Shown here: positions 1 to 8,800 of the stretch, in pieces
How the letters are laid out: each line of letters opens with the position of its first letter
How positions within the stretch are numbered: position 1 is the stretch's first letter
NCBI RefSeq assembly: GCF_002192415.1
Contig: NZ_CP021780.1
Span: forward strand, 6,572,001 to 6,636,000
Direction: 5' to 3'
Source of the DNA: Paenibacillus donghaensis
GTDB lineage: Bacteria; Bacillota; Bacilli; Paenibacillales; Paenibacillaceae
Length of the DNA: 64,000 nucleotides
Notes under the pieces: model-generated
The model's input: only the letters and a program-made list of their open reading frames with translations
Databases searched by the model: none
Told to the model about the DNA's origin: nothing
Made by a program: the position numbers and the translations under genes

Positions 1-469
1 GGGAGAGCTTGGCATCCTCCGAGACCGCCATAATAATCCCGCCGATCATCATCATAGGCGCACCGACCATCATCCGCAGCATCATGGTAAGTACAGTCTG
101 TACCTGTGTAATGTCATTGGTGGTGCGGGTAATCAAAGAAGCGGTACCCAGCTTGTCGAATTCATGCAGCGTGAAATTCTCTACATGGCTGAACATGCGT
201 GAGCGGGTATTCTGGCCGAAACCGGCTGCGACTTTGGCCGATAAATAACTGGCAATCACGGAGAAGAGCGCGCCTGCTCCTGCAACCAGCAGCATGAAGC
301 CGCCGATCTTCCAGATATAGCTGCGGTCCCCCTGGACAATCCCTTTGTCTACTATGTCGGCCATTAGCGTAGGCAGGTAGAGATCGCCCATGGACTGCAG
401 AAATACGAGTATTAATATAGCCGCGATAGCCAGCTTAAAAGGCTTCAGTTGTTTCATTAATTTAATCAT
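1..469 (-). CDS. ABC exporter, permease-ATPase half-transporter (partial, N-terminal part only)
   Basis: The visible 156 residues are the start of a type I ABC exporter membrane domain. Two hydrophobic segments (about residues 10-30 and 50-75) are followed by the typical cytoplasmic stretch FDKLGTASLITRTTNDITQV. The nucleotide-binding domain lies beyond the left edge. The ATG at 469 overlaps the stop of the upstream MarR gene (ATGATTAA) and has a GGAG about 9 bases before it, so the two genes are translationally coupled. MarR-ABC-ABC operons in Bacillota usually encode heterodimeric multidrug exporters under local repression. The substrate cannot be read from this fragment. Confidence 0.9.
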   Translation of the reverse strand, partial: MIKLMKQLKPFKLAIAAILILVFLQSMGDLYLPTLMADIVDKGIVQGDRSYIWKIGGFMLLVAGAGALFSVIASYLSAKVAAGFGQNTRSRMFSHVENFTLHEFDKLGTASLITRTTNDITQVQTVLTMMLRMMVGAPMMMIGGIIMAVSEDAKLS

Positions 470-974
470 GCTTCTCATCTCCGTTCATTTGTAGCCCATC
501 CAGATTGGGCGGCGGATTGTTCTCTACGAACTCATGAACCCTTAGCAGCAGCTCTGCAAGCATGTTACTCTCTTCTTCGCCCAAATATTCCACCAGCCTG
601 TTCAATGTGGTGTCCATGTGATGCTTGGCCTGGCGTGTAACGACCTTTCCTTGCTCCGTAAGCTTGATGCGCACCACTCTGCGATCGGAAGGGTCTGCCT
701 GTCTTTCCACCATACCCTTCGCCTCCAGGCTGTTGATCAGCTGGGTAATCGTAGGAGGCGTCAGATCGAGGAAGCGGCTGATTTCGGATACCTTCAATCC
801 CTCCTTATCGGGAGCGTTTCTTTTGGCGATACATATTAATAAAGTCAGCTCACTTGGCTTATGCCCTTCCACTGAATGGTGCCAGTGCGCTTTGCGCAGC
901 TGCCGGAGTGCTGCAAACAGCTTATGGCCAACTGAATTGGATGAGGAATTATTGTTGCTATCTATTATAATCAC
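462..974 (-). CDS. MarR family transcriptional regulator
   Basis: A winged-helix MarR protein of about 170 residues. The recognition-helix region LKVSEISRFLDLTPPTITQLI (about 79-99) and the wing DPSDRRVVRIKLTEQG are clear. It is first in an operon with the ABC exporter and probably represses it; substrate binding would release it from DNA. The start is odd. The GTG at 974 directly abuts a strong AGAGAGGGG site, with no normal spacing, and no ATG, GTG or TTG follows within the next 25 codons. Either the GTG is used despite the spacing, or a rare ATT/ATA codon just downstream is used. Function as MarR is secure; the first residues are not. Confidence 0.9.
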   Translation of the reverse strand: MIIIDSNNNSSSNSVGHKLFAALRQLRKAHWHHSVEGHKPSELTLLICIAKRNAPDKEGLKVSEISRFLDLTPPTITQLINSLEAKGMVERQADPSDRRVVRIKLTEQGKVVTRQAKHHMDTTLNRLVEYLGEEESNMLAELLLRVHEFVENNPPPNLDGLQMNGDEKHD

Positions 975-1034
975 CCCTCTCTATAGTTAGGTCGTCTAAT
1001 AATTAGTTACTTTATTAATTTGGCTACCTAATTA
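975..1034 (-). promoter_or_regulatory. Upstream region of the MarR-ABC operon with two inverted repeats
   Basis: Two candidate operators lie just upstream of the MarR start. TTAG-N5-CTAA is at 987-999, and TAATT-N9-AATTA is at 1016-1034. Their size and position fit autoregulation by a MarR dimer. This is inferred from symmetry only. Confidence 0.4.
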
Positions 1035-1107
1035 TATTTGCGGATAAAAGCTTTGTCAATTGTTGAATCCGCTCTCAAATATTACGATTTCAAGAACGAA
1101 CAACAGC

Positions 1108-1137
1108 ATAAAAAAACCCTGCCGTTAGGGCAAGGTT
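1108..1137 (-). terminator. Intrinsic terminator of the HTH-TPR gene
   Basis: Read on the minus strand, CCTTGCC and GGCAGGG form a 7-bp stem around a short loop, followed directly by seven T. It starts 13 bases after the end of the gene at 1150. Confidence 0.8.
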
Positions 1138-1149
1138 ATGCTTATACTT

Positions 1150-2538
1150 TCACATGATTCCGAAATGCCTGTTCTCATTCGCGGCAGCAATCGGATGCTG
1201 CTCCATCCCTTTTACAATATCCCCGTATTCCATCCGCTGAGCAGCGTCCGCATATTCACGGTTGGTTTCGAACAGGATCACGACCTTAATCAGCTCCTTG
1301 CCGTTGTTCAGCCGGATCGCCAGCTTCAGACTCTGGAGCACCAGCCGAACCGCTTGTTGGTACTGGTTATGGCTGGTTAGATACAGCGCCGTCTGATAAC
1401 TTAGCCTGTACAGGCGGTCGACATTGATAGGGTCCTGAAACTGCTCAAACCGCTGGATCTCCCTTGAGAACCGCGCCAGTATCGCATCGGCCTTAAAGCC
1501 GTAGCGGTTGGCAGCCTGCATGATAATAATCAGGCCGGCCAGAATCTCACCAGGGTTCTCTGCCAGAAAGGCAGTATAACCGGGCAACACCGAGATGTTC
1601 CCACCAAGCAACTCCAGAGCGAAGCTGTTGGCTGCCGCATACATGGATAATTTCTCCACCGCAAGTCTTCCCTCATCATCAAGCAGCCTAAACCAACTAA
1701 GATCAGCATAACCTGCCGTGTATTTCTTGGCCTCTGCATAATGGCCTTGTTTGGTCAGTGCCATAGCCTTGATTAAATATCCATGACCATAATAAAAAAC
1801 AAGCGGACGCTCCATCCCCAGCATCTCTGCACGTTTGCTGCCGGACTTGACCGGTTCCTGCTGATAGATCCCCTGAGCCAGCGCTCTAAGCTCATCGCCA
1901 TATCCCTCCATCTCTTCCCATCTGTGTAGATGGAAGCAGACCTTGGCCAACCTCAGCAACCCCTCCAGCTGTAACGGCTCGGGAAGACGGCCTCTAAACG
2001 GCTCAAACACAATCAGGGTGCGCAGCCTCTCCTCCATATCCACGATGGCCTGCTGGGAGATGAAGATATGGAATTGGCTGATGGCAAGACGTTCGGAATA
2101 GCGGTCCGTCTCATTCTCGGCAACAATTCTGTAGAAGGCAACCGACTCCTGAACCTTCCCGCTGCAGAACAGCTTCTCTCCTACCGAATAGACAATATCC
2201 AAGGCCTTGGCGGATTCAAGCAGCCTGCCGAGAATCTCATCGATGCAGGATTGTTTCCCCAGCTCTGTACAGCGGATCAGAAATGGCTCCAGCCTGCGGC
2301 GCGAAATCTTGCGCTCGCTGAAGCATTCCCCCACATAAAGCGGGTAGAGCCAGCCTTCGGGGAATCCGAGCGACTTAGTGATGGCATCCAGCTGGCCCAA
2401 GGAAATCGGCTTGGGCGGATTGCCATGCAGGATGGCGCTGAGACTGCCCCGGTTTAGACCCGACAGCTTGGCAAACGAAGCGAGAGTATGGCCCGAACGG
2501 GACAGCTGCTTCTCAATCTCTGAACGTATCGTAGTCAA
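1150..2538 (-). CDS. Helix-turn-helix regulator with a C-terminal TPR-like region
   Basis: The N-terminal 65 residues form an XRE-like HTH (TLASFAKLSGLNRGSLSAIL). The remaining 400 residues are helical and alanine/leucine/tyrosine-rich, with repeated pairs resembling tetratricopeptide repeats. This layout recalls RRNPP-type peptide-responsive regulators, but no cognate peptide gene is visible: a terminator follows at once. A GTG at 2550 has a poor ribosome site, whereas a TTG at 2538 follows GGAGGGG at good spacing, so TTG is preferred. It is transcribed alone. Large HTH-TPR proteins of this kind are common in Paenibacillus and mostly uncharacterised, so the target and ligand are unknown. Confidence 0.8.
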   Translation of the reverse strand: MTTIRSEIEKQLSRSGHTLASFAKLSGLNRGSLSAILHGNPPKPISLGQLDAITKSLGFPEGWLYPLYVGECFSERKISRRRLEPFLIRCTELGKQSCIDEILGRLLESAKALDIVYSVGEKLFCSGKVQESVAFYRIVAENETDRYSERLAISQFHIFISQQAIVDMEERLRTLIVFEPFRGRLPEPLQLEGLLRLAKVCFHLHRWEEMEGYGDELRALAQGIYQQEPVKSGSKRAEMLGMERPLVFYYGHGYLIKAMALTKQGHYAEAKKYTAGYADLSWFRLLDDEGRLAVEKLSMYAAANSFALELLGGNISVLPGYTAFLAENPGEILAGLIIIMQAANRYGFKADAILARFSREIQRFEQFQDPINVDRLYRLSYQTALYLTSHNQYQQAVRLVLQSLKLAIRLNNGKELIKVVILFETNREYADAAQRMEYGDIVKGMEQHPIAAANENRHFGIM

Positions 2539-2626
2539 GTTCCCCTCCACCCCGTTCTATCCTCTGCTTCTATACTTTAGGATTCTAATAAATGACATTA
2601 TAGGGTAAGGCTGCCGCAACCATAAC

Positions 2627-2652
2627 AAAAGGAGGAGCTCCCGCTCCCCTCT
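2627..2652 (-). terminator. Likely intrinsic terminator of the Spo0E-like gene
   Basis: On the minus strand, AGGGGAGC and GCTCCTCCT pair around a 4-nt loop and run into CTTTTG. It lies about 50 bases after the Spo0E-like stop codon. Confidence 0.6.
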
Positions 2653-2702
2653 TGATTCTGAACCTACCATCTATAGCTGTATACAGGAGGAGACCTGCTC
2701 CC

Positions 2703-2975
2703 TTATTGACTGATGGTTATGGAATGATTGCGCGAACTGCCAGGGTAGGAGGCTGTTCCCGCCTTGTGGCTGCGCAGCTTGTCCATCATCCGGTTCTGGG
2801 CCATGACAATGTAACCGTCCAGCCGCTCACTAAGCTCCAGCACCACACGGTCGCTGAGACTGCGCTCCTGAGCCACCTCAAGCAGTTCACTTCTAAGGCT
2901 CTCTATGGTCAAAAATAACTCATCTTCTCTATAATCTCTTCTATGATCGTCCCGGGATGAAGCCTGATGAACCAT
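2703..2975 (-). CDS. Spo0E-family aspartyl-phosphate phosphatase
   Basis: A small helical protein of about 90 residues with the family signature SLSDRVVLELSERLDGYI, which corresponds to the SQELD region of Spo0E. Spo0E-type proteins dephosphorylate Spo0A-P and delay sporulation; some paralogues act on other response regulators. It has a longer charged N-terminus than the minimal family. Starts at 2984 (GTG), 2978 (GTG) and 2975 (ATG) are all possible behind an AGAGG site; the ATG is given. It is monocistronic. The family is confident, the exact response-regulator target is not. Confidence 0.82.
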   Translation of the reverse strand: MVHQASSRDDHRRDYREDELFLTIESLRSELLEVAQERSLSDRVVLELSERLDGYIVMAQNRMMDKLRSHKAGTASYPGSSRNHSITISQ

Positions 2976-3121
2976 CACGATCACTCACCTCTCTATCCAC
3001 TTCACTTTTACCTCTTTCTTTATCATAAATCATGATGCCAAAAAAACATAATTAGAAAATAAAGAAAAATATGTAGATTTAACACGAGATAGCGGCGCCG
3101 TCCTTTTTGAGACCCTATCCG

Positions 3122-4045
3122 CTAATCGGCAGCCCCATTCTCCCAGCCGGAGACCGGATATTGCTCACCCAGCAGTCCCTTGGCAAAAGTGATCCATTCC
3201 CGCGCCGCAAAGGATAAATAGCGGTCTCTGCGCCAGATCATGCCCAACTGCCAGGGAATAGCAGGCTCCGCAAGTGCAATGACCCCAATCCGGGAACGGT
3301 CCATGTCACGGCAGATGGTCTCCGGCAGCAGCGCAATGCCCATCCCTGCGGCCACCATCCGGCTGATGAGGTCCCATTGCGAGCTCTCATAGACCACCTT
3401 GGGCTGGAAGCCCGCCTTGACGCAGGCAGTAATGATTCGGTCATGGAGCGCGAAATCCTCACGAAACAGCACGAATTCCTCCTCGGCCAGCTCGGCGAGC
3501 GGTACCTGGTCCACACCGGAGAGCCGGTGTCCGGCGGGCACCAGCAGCTGCAGCTTCTCTTCAATAAAGGTGAAACAGTGAAATTTGGCCTTGTTGACTG
3601 GCAGCACCACAACTCCGATATCCAGCAGCCCGGTCTCTACATCGTTCTCCACCTTTTTGGCTCCGTCCTCATGCAGCCGGATCGTCACCTCGGGATAACG
3701 TCTGTGGAACTGGCCGATAACGGCCGGGAAGAAGCTCGCCCCAACCATCGGCGGCAAGCCGATACGGATATGGCCTTGCTCCAGATTACGCAGACTGTCC
3801 AGCTCCGAGGACAGGCTGGAGAAGGATTCAACAATGTTCTGCGCTTTGGGGAGCAGAATCTCGCCCGCATCCGTCAGGCGGATGCTTTTGCCTTCCCGGT
3901 AGAACAGATCCGCCCCGAGTTCAATCTCCAAATTGCGAATCATTTTGCTGATTGTGGGCTGTGTAATATATAGAGACTCAGCAGCTCTGGAGAAGCTGCT
4001 GAGTCTGGCGGCCTGAACGAAATATTCCAGTTGTCGGACTTCCAT
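3122..4045 (-). CDS. LysR-type regulator, probably of cidAB
   Basis: A full-length LTTR of 307 residues. The winged HTH is at about residues 1-60 (SSFSRAAESLYITQPTISKM), followed by a periplasmic-binding-like effector domain from about 90. The ATG at 4045 has GGAGGGG 5 bases upstream. It is divergent from cidA/cidB-like genes, the same arrangement as ywbI-ywbHG of Bacillus subtilis and cidR-cidABC of staphylococci, where the LysR protein responds to overflow metabolism. By position it should activate the adjacent pair. The effector is unknown. Confidence 0.9.
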   Translation of the reverse strand: MEVRQLEYFVQAARLSSFSRAAESLYITQPTISKMIRNLEIELGADLFYREGKSIRLTDAGEILLPKAQNIVESFSSLSSELDSLRNLEQGHIRIGLPPMVGASFFPAVIGQFHRRYPEVTIRLHEDGAKKVENDVETGLLDIGVVVLPVNKAKFHCFTFIEEKLQLLVPAGHRLSGVDQVPLAELAEEEFVLFREDFALHDRIITACVKAGFQPKVVYESSQWDLISRMVAAGMGIALLPETICRDMDRSRIGVIALAEPAIPWQLGMIWRRDRYLSFAAREWITFAKGLLGEQYPVSGWENGAAD

Positions 4046-4156
4046 ACGAACCCCTCCAATGCATAGACAGATGGAATGTTAGTTATTCAATCTATTCATT
4101 TTACCTATGTAAGAAACTAATGTAAACTTTCATTAACATGAAAGGGGCGGAGACTT

Positions 4157-4525
4157 ATGAAAAAACTTGCACTGGGCTTGCTGCAGGTGGCGGGACTGAT
4201 GGTGTTCTCCCTGTTGATCAATGCCTTGACTTCATTCTTGCATATTCCCATTCCCGGAAGCATCATCGGCATGGCCTTATTGTTTCTGCTGCTTGAATCC
4301 GGCATTCTCTCTCTGAACTGGGTGGAGATCGGGGCAACCTGGCTGCTGGCCGAGCTGCTGCTGTTCTTTATCCCTTCTGCCATAGGCGTAATGAACTATT
4401 CCAGTCTGATGGAAACCTCAGGGCTGCAGGTGCTGGCCGTCGTGCTGATCGGCACCTTCGCTGTCATGGCCTGCTCGGGACTGCTGACAGGCGCTATTTA
4501 TAAAGTGAAGGAGCGTCGGAGCTAA
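4157..4525 (+). CDS. cidA: CidA/LrgA family membrane protein
   Basis: 122 residues with four hydrophobic segments, including the family stretch IPIPGSIIGMALLFLLLESG near residues 32-51. CidA/LrgA proteins are holin-like and act with CidB/LrgB in murein hydrolase control and, in several species, in pyruvate uptake or overflow metabolism. It has a strong GGGGCGGAG site before the ATG. The stop overlaps the ATG of the next gene (TAATG). The choice between CidA and LrgA naming is not resolved by sequence alone; the LysR neighbour favours Cid. Confidence 0.88.
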   Translation: MKKLALGLLQVAGLMVFSLLINALTSFLHIPIPGSIIGMALLFLLLESGILSLNWVEIGATWLLAELLLFFIPSAIGVMNYSSLMETSGLQVLAVVLIGTFAVMACSGLLTGAIYKVKERRS

Positions 4526-5208
4526 TGCTAATCGGATCGCTGTTCTTCGCGCTTACCATTGCCGTCTATCTGGTGTCCAAGCGGATCTATACTGTCCGCG
4601 CCAAAGTGTATGCTTCCCCGCTGATCATTACGCCCTTGCTGATTATCAGCTTCCTGCTCATGACAGGGGTCTCATACGAATCCTACAATGCGGGAGGCAA
4701 ATGGCTGACGGATCTGCTGCAGCCGGCAACCATAGCCTTTGCAATTCCCTTGCATAAAAACTTCAAGGTGCTCAAAAAACACGCCGCCGAGATTGCGGCA
4801 GGCGTGTTGTCCGGTACGGTGATTGCGGTGATCTCCTCCATGCTGCTGGCCAAATGGCTGCACTTAAGCGCCGATCTGGCCGCCAGCCTGGTGCCGCGGT
4901 CGGTTACTACGCCGATTGCCATGAGCATCTCGCAAAGTATCGGCGGCATTCCCAGCATTACAGCGGTCTTCGTGATTATGACCGGCGTGCTGGGTACGCT
5001 GATGGGCCCTACAGTGCTTCGGCTCTTCCGCATTGACAATGAAATTGCGCGCGGTGTATCGCTGGGAACCGCTGCGCACGGAACCGGAACGTCCAAGGCT
5101 TTCGAGCTGAGCTCATTGACCGGAACCATCTCCAGTATCGCGATGATCCTGACGGCGCTGCTCACCATTGGCGTTGCTCCGGCTATGCTCGCGGTTTTCC
5201 TCCACTAG
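4525..5208 (+). CDS. cidB: CidB/LrgB family membrane protein
   Basis: 227 residues, almost entirely membrane segments. It carries the conserved LrgB stretches LQPATIAFAIPLHKNF and VPRSVTTPIAMSISQSIGG and the C-terminal AAHGTGTSKAF. It is the partner of the CidA-like protein, translated by stop-start overlap. A strong terminator follows, so lysR-cidAB forms a self-contained divergent unit. Confidence 0.92.
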   Translation: MLIGSLFFALTIAVYLVSKRIYTVRAKVYASPLIITPLLIISFLLMTGVSYESYNAGGKWLTDLLQPATIAFAIPLHKNFKVLKKHAAEIAAGVLSGTVIAVISSMLLAKWLHLSADLAASLVPRSVTTPIAMSISQSIGGIPSITAVFVIMTGVLGTLMGPTVLRLFRIDNEIARGVSLGTAAHGTGTSKAFELSSLTGTISSIAMILTALLTIGVAPAMLAVFLH

Positions 5209-5230
5209 GCCGCCCCGGCTTGGGCCAAGG

Positions 5231-5268
5231 CATGGCGCTTCCTGATCTACAGAAGCGCCATGTCTTTT
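5231..5268 (+). terminator. Intrinsic terminator of cidAB
   Basis: A perfect 11-bp stem, CATGGCGCTTC with GAAGCGCCATG, around a 10-nt loop, followed by TCTTTTT. It lies 22 bases after the cidB stop. Confidence 0.93.
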
Positions 5269-5273
5269 TGCTA

Positions 5274-6248
5274 TCACAAATGAAGCTTCACCGGTAATCC
5301 GTTCTGGGCGGAATCATAAGCTGCACAGGTCACCTTAAGCGTCTTGTACCCGTCCTCATAATCGCTGAGAATACGCGAACGGTCGCCCGTCCGTACCGCA
5401 TGCAGGAAAGCCTCGCTCTCTTCTAGATAAGGATTGCCCGTGTTGTTGTATTCGGTGCTGTCCCCGCTTCGCACCTCGAGCAGACGCTCCGGGTTCCAGT
5501 CCAGCAGGCCGCGGTCGTTATAGAAGCTGAGATTAATCCGTCCTATCTCTCCCGGCAATACGCAGGTGTTGGAGATATTGGCCACAATTCCGCTCTCCAG
5601 CTTCAGGGAGACTGTGCCCACATCGGAAACCGTGACATCCTCATGCTGCTCATGCATAATCCGGTTGCCGAACATCCCGTACACCTCCACCACTTCGCCG
5701 GCCAAATAACGCAGCAGATCAACAATATGTGTCGTCTGCTCTGTGAATTGCCCGCCGGATTGCTCCTGATTGCGCCACCAGGCCACACCCGGCATGCCGC
5801 CCATCCACTGGCCGACAATCATCCCTACCTTGTCTCCGCTCAGTGTCTCCTTCAACCGCCGGATATTCTCCTGGTAGCGGAAATGATAGCCCACCGAAGT
5901 CAGCAGATTACGCTCCTTGATATCCTGCAGCAGACTTGCCGGAATAGCCGTACTTGCGGCCAATGGCTTCTCTATGAAAAAAGGAATACCCCGCTTAATC
6001 AGCGAACGCTCAATCGCTCCATGAGACTGCGGCGGGACGCAGATGTACACCGCATCGAGCTTATGGGCGTCCAGCATCTCGGTCACATCGCCGTATCCGG
6101 CCGCACCGTATGCCTGCGCCATCTCTTCGCCTTTGGCCCGGCTGCTGCCGCAGACCGCCACCAAGGCAACATCCTCCATTCCTGCCAGCAAGTCCGCATG
6201 GACCTTAGAGAACCAGCCTGTTCCTATTATCGCGAGCTGAAGTGTCAT
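5274..6248 (-). CDS. Gfo/Idh/MocA family NAD(P)-dependent oxidoreductase
   Basis: 324 residues. An N-terminal Rossmann fold (AIIGTGWFSKVHADLLAG, residues 6-23) and the family motif EKPLAAS near residue 98 are followed by the alpha/beta C-terminal domain. Such enzymes oxidise or reduce sugars, inositols or amino-sugars; the substrate is not identifiable here. AGGAGG precedes the ATG. It stands alone between convergent cidAB and the helicase gene. A paralogue lies at 29362-30357 in the same window, with clearly different sequence. Confidence 0.9.
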   Translation of the reverse strand: MTLQLAIIGTGWFSKVHADLLAGMEDVALVAVCGSSRAKGEEMAQAYGAAGYGDVTEMLDAHKLDAVYICVPPQSHGAIERSLIKRGIPFFIEKPLAASTAIPASLLQDIKERNLLTSVGYHFRYQENIRRLKETLSGDKVGMIVGQWMGGMPGVAWWRNQEQSGGQFTEQTTHIVDLLRYLAGEVVEVYGMFGNRIMHEQHEDVTVSDVGTVSLKLESGIVANISNTCVLPGEIGRINLSFYNDRGLLDWNPERLLEVRSGDSTEYNNTGNPYLEESEAFLHAVRTGDRSRILSDYEDGYKTLKVTCAAYDSAQNGLPVKLHL

Positions 6249-6309
6249 AAATATACCTCCTGATGATGTCAGTTGAATGCCTTTTCATAGATTATACGCG
6301 TTTATGGGT

Positions 6310-8613
6310 TTAGAAGGTAGTTCTCCACTCCTCGGGCAGCAGGGAGTAATAGGGCTGCTGCAGGAATCGGTCATCGGCCAGCACGATAATTCCTGTGTCC
6401 TGCTCGCTGCGGATCAGGCGCCCTCCGGCCTGCAGCACCTTGCTCATGCCCGGGTAGACGTAGGCGTAATCGAAGCCGTTCTTGCCTTCATCACTGAAGT
6501 ACCGGCGCAGCAGATTGCGTTCGAATCCCAGTTGCGGCAGCCCGACGCCGACGACCATCACGCCATTCAGCCGGTCCCCCGGCAGATCCACCCCTTCAGA
6601 GAAGATGCCGCCCATTACGGCAAACCCAAGCAGCGTATCCGGGTTGTCCGGCCGGAAGGCGGCCAGGAAGGCTTCCCGCTCCTGCTCGCTCATGCCTGTT
6701 CCCTGCACCAATACCGGAACCTCCGGGTGCCTGTCGGCAAAGACCTCGTACACATTCTGCAAATAGAGGTACGAAGGGAAGAACACCAGATAGTTGCCTT
6801 GGCGGGACACCATCTCATGCAGCGCCTCACTGAGCGGTTGCAGCGATGCCTCCCGGTCCCTGTAGCGTGTGGAGACAGGCAGCACCGACACCTTCCACTG
6901 CTCTTTCTCGAATGGAGACGGGACGCTTAAGCTGTAGTCCTCTTCCTCAGCCCCAATCATATCGCGGTAATAAGACAGCGGCGATAACGTGGCCGAGAAC
7001 AGAATCCGGCTGAGGAAGCTCTTCGACATCTGGCGAAGCAGCTTGGACGGGTCCAGATTGAACAGCTTCAGGTACACATCTCCGCGCCTTACCTCCGCAT
7101 AGGTGATGTACCGCTCATCGTACAGCTTGAAGGTGCGCAGCATCGCCTGTACCGCATAATAGGTGTCCAGCAGACTGCCTTCCTCTTCATTATCTGCGGA
7201 AGCTGCGATGAAAGAAGCCTGGATCAGCTCCTGCTCGGCCTCAACCGCGAACGTCTCGAGCAGGGAGGGAAGCTCAGCCGGATATTCGTTCCAATGCCGC
7301 TCTCCCTCCTCCCCGCAGCTTTTGCGCAGAGCAATGAAGAAGCGGTTAACCGCTTTGGCCGCATGGGCCAAATTTCCGTTGTGGACCTTATACCTGCGCT
7401 GCAGACTCAGAAAAGGCGCCTTCTCAAGCGACGCGGAGAACATCTCGCGGCCGCGGTCCACCAGATTATGCGCTTCATCCACCAGCAGCACGAGGCCGCG
7501 CTTGCGCTCCTCGGGCAGCCGCTTCAGACTGATGCGGGGATCATAAATATAGTTGTAGTCACAGATCACAGCATCACAGGCATAGGCTATATCCAGCGAG
7601 AATTCAAACGGGCAGACTTGATGTTTCCGCGCATAACGGGCAATAATCTCTCTGCTCATCAGCGTCTCTTCGGCCAGGATATCGAGTATCGCCGCATTGA
7701 TCCGGTCATAGTAGCCGTCCGTATAGGGACAATAATCAGCAGTACAGGGACCTTCTTCTCCCTTGAAGCAAGCCCTCTCCTTGGCGGTCAGCGTAACGGC
7801 GTGCAGTGTCAGGCCACCGGCCACCAGCAAGGCCAGCGCCTCCTCGGCTGCAAGCCGTGTTACCGTCTTGGCGGTCAGGTAGAACAATCCCTTGGCCCGT
7901 CCTTCGCCCATTGCCTTCAGGACGGGAAACAGAGTGGACATCGTTTTGCCAATGCCGGTCGGAGCCTGCACAAACAGACTGACCCCTTCCGAGACCGATT
8001 GGTAGACCGCACCGGCCATATGCCGCTGGCCCTTGCGGTAGACGGCAAACGGGAAGGCCAGCTGCCGCAGGCTCACATCCCTGCGTTCGGTATGCTGAAG
8101 CATCAGCTCGGCATAAGGCGCATACCGGGCCACTGTCTCCGCAGCGAAGGAACTCAGCTCTTTCAGGGTTGCCGTCCGCTGCAGACTGCGTGCTTCCTCC
8201 CCGCCTCGGCGGACATAGGTAAGCCTAACCTCTATAGCAGAGAGCTTCTCTTCCAGCGAGATCATATAGGCATACATCAGCGCCTGAGCCCAATGCACCT
8301 CCCGGCCTTCTCCGATTTCATCCAGCGGACTTACGGTGGATTTAATTTCCTCTACGATAAAGCTCCCCGTTTCCGAGACCAGCAGGCCGTCACAGCGGCC
8401 ATCGACAAGGAATACCAGCTCATTATGGAGAATCTCTGTCTTCAGATAGACCTCCTTGCGGTCCCCTTCCTTATATTGCTGCTGGATCTTCTGGTGAATG
8501 CGGGTCCCTTCAGCCATGGCACTTGCACTGCGGAAGCCCGGCTCTATGCTGCCGCTAGCATAGGCATATTCGACCAGTGAACGGACCGACAGGGCAACGG
8601 GCTGTTGTAACAT
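6310..8613 (-). CDS. DinG/XPD-like ATP-dependent DNA helicase with N-terminal nuclease-like domain
   Basis: 767 residues. The first 170 or so resemble a PD-(D/E)XK nuclease region (VDGRCDGLL, IVEEIKST). The helicase core has Walker A QAPTGIGKTMSTLFP, a DEAH box (LLVDEAHNL), and late motifs including GGIFSEGVDLPGD and QAGGRLIRSEQDTG. Four cysteines in the segment CFKGEEGPCTADYCPY and around KHQVCPFE are placed like the iron-sulphur cluster ligands of XPD/DinG helicases. The ATG at 8613 has GGAGG 8 bases upstream; earlier in-frame ATGs lack a site. The likely role is repair of damaged or structured DNA. Confidence 0.9.
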   Translation of the reverse strand: MLQQPVALSVRSLVEYAYASGSIEPGFRSASAMAEGTRIHQKIQQQYKEGDRKEVYLKTEILHNELVFLVDGRCDGLLVSETGSFIVEEIKSTVSPLDEIGEGREVHWAQALMYAYMISLEEKLSAIEVRLTYVRRGGEEARSLQRTATLKELSSFAAETVARYAPYAELMLQHTERRDVSLRQLAFPFAVYRKGQRHMAGAVYQSVSEGVSLFVQAPTGIGKTMSTLFPVLKAMGEGRAKGLFYLTAKTVTRLAAEEALALLVAGGLTLHAVTLTAKERACFKGEEGPCTADYCPYTDGYYDRINAAILDILAEETLMSREIIARYARKHQVCPFEFSLDIAYACDAVICDYNYIYDPRISLKRLPEERKRGLVLLVDEAHNLVDRGREMFSASLEKAPFLSLQRRYKVHNGNLAHAAKAVNRFFIALRKSCGEEGERHWNEYPAELPSLLETFAVEAEQELIQASFIAASADNEEEGSLLDTYYAVQAMLRTFKLYDERYITYAEVRRGDVYLKLFNLDPSKLLRQMSKSFLSRILFSATLSPLSYYRDMIGAEEEDYSLSVPSPFEKEQWKVSVLPVSTRYRDREASLQPLSEALHEMVSRQGNYLVFFPSYLYLQNVYEVFADRHPEVPVLVQGTGMSEQEREAFLAAFRPDNPDTLLGFAVMGGIFSEGVDLPGDRLNGVMVVGVGLPQLGFERNLLRRYFSDEGKNGFDYAYVYPGMSKVLQAGGRLIRSEQDTGIIVLADDRFLQQPYYSLLPEEWRTTF

Positions 8614-8800
8614 TTCAGCGCCTCCTTCCATGTAATAAGCGGAGCCTTTCCAGAAATTGTTATACATACTATCCTTAATTTTGACATTCTACCACCAGCG
8701 TAGCATAATAAGTGCTATTACTATGGATGTTTTATGTCCTGACGCTGTTTCCTCCCAGCCGGGAAGCAGTGTTTGATCATTATAGAAAGAAGGCGAAGCT

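Noticed and set aside
1150..2550. Peptide-pheromone gene paired with the HTH-TPR regulator
   Set aside because: A terminator follows the gene within 15 bases and no small secreted-peptide frame with a ribosome site is found beside it.
7294..8580. Long plus-strand open frame opposite the helicase gene
   Set aside because: It is the antisense of the helicase coding region, has no recognisable domain and no ribosome site; the helicase frame carries all motifs.
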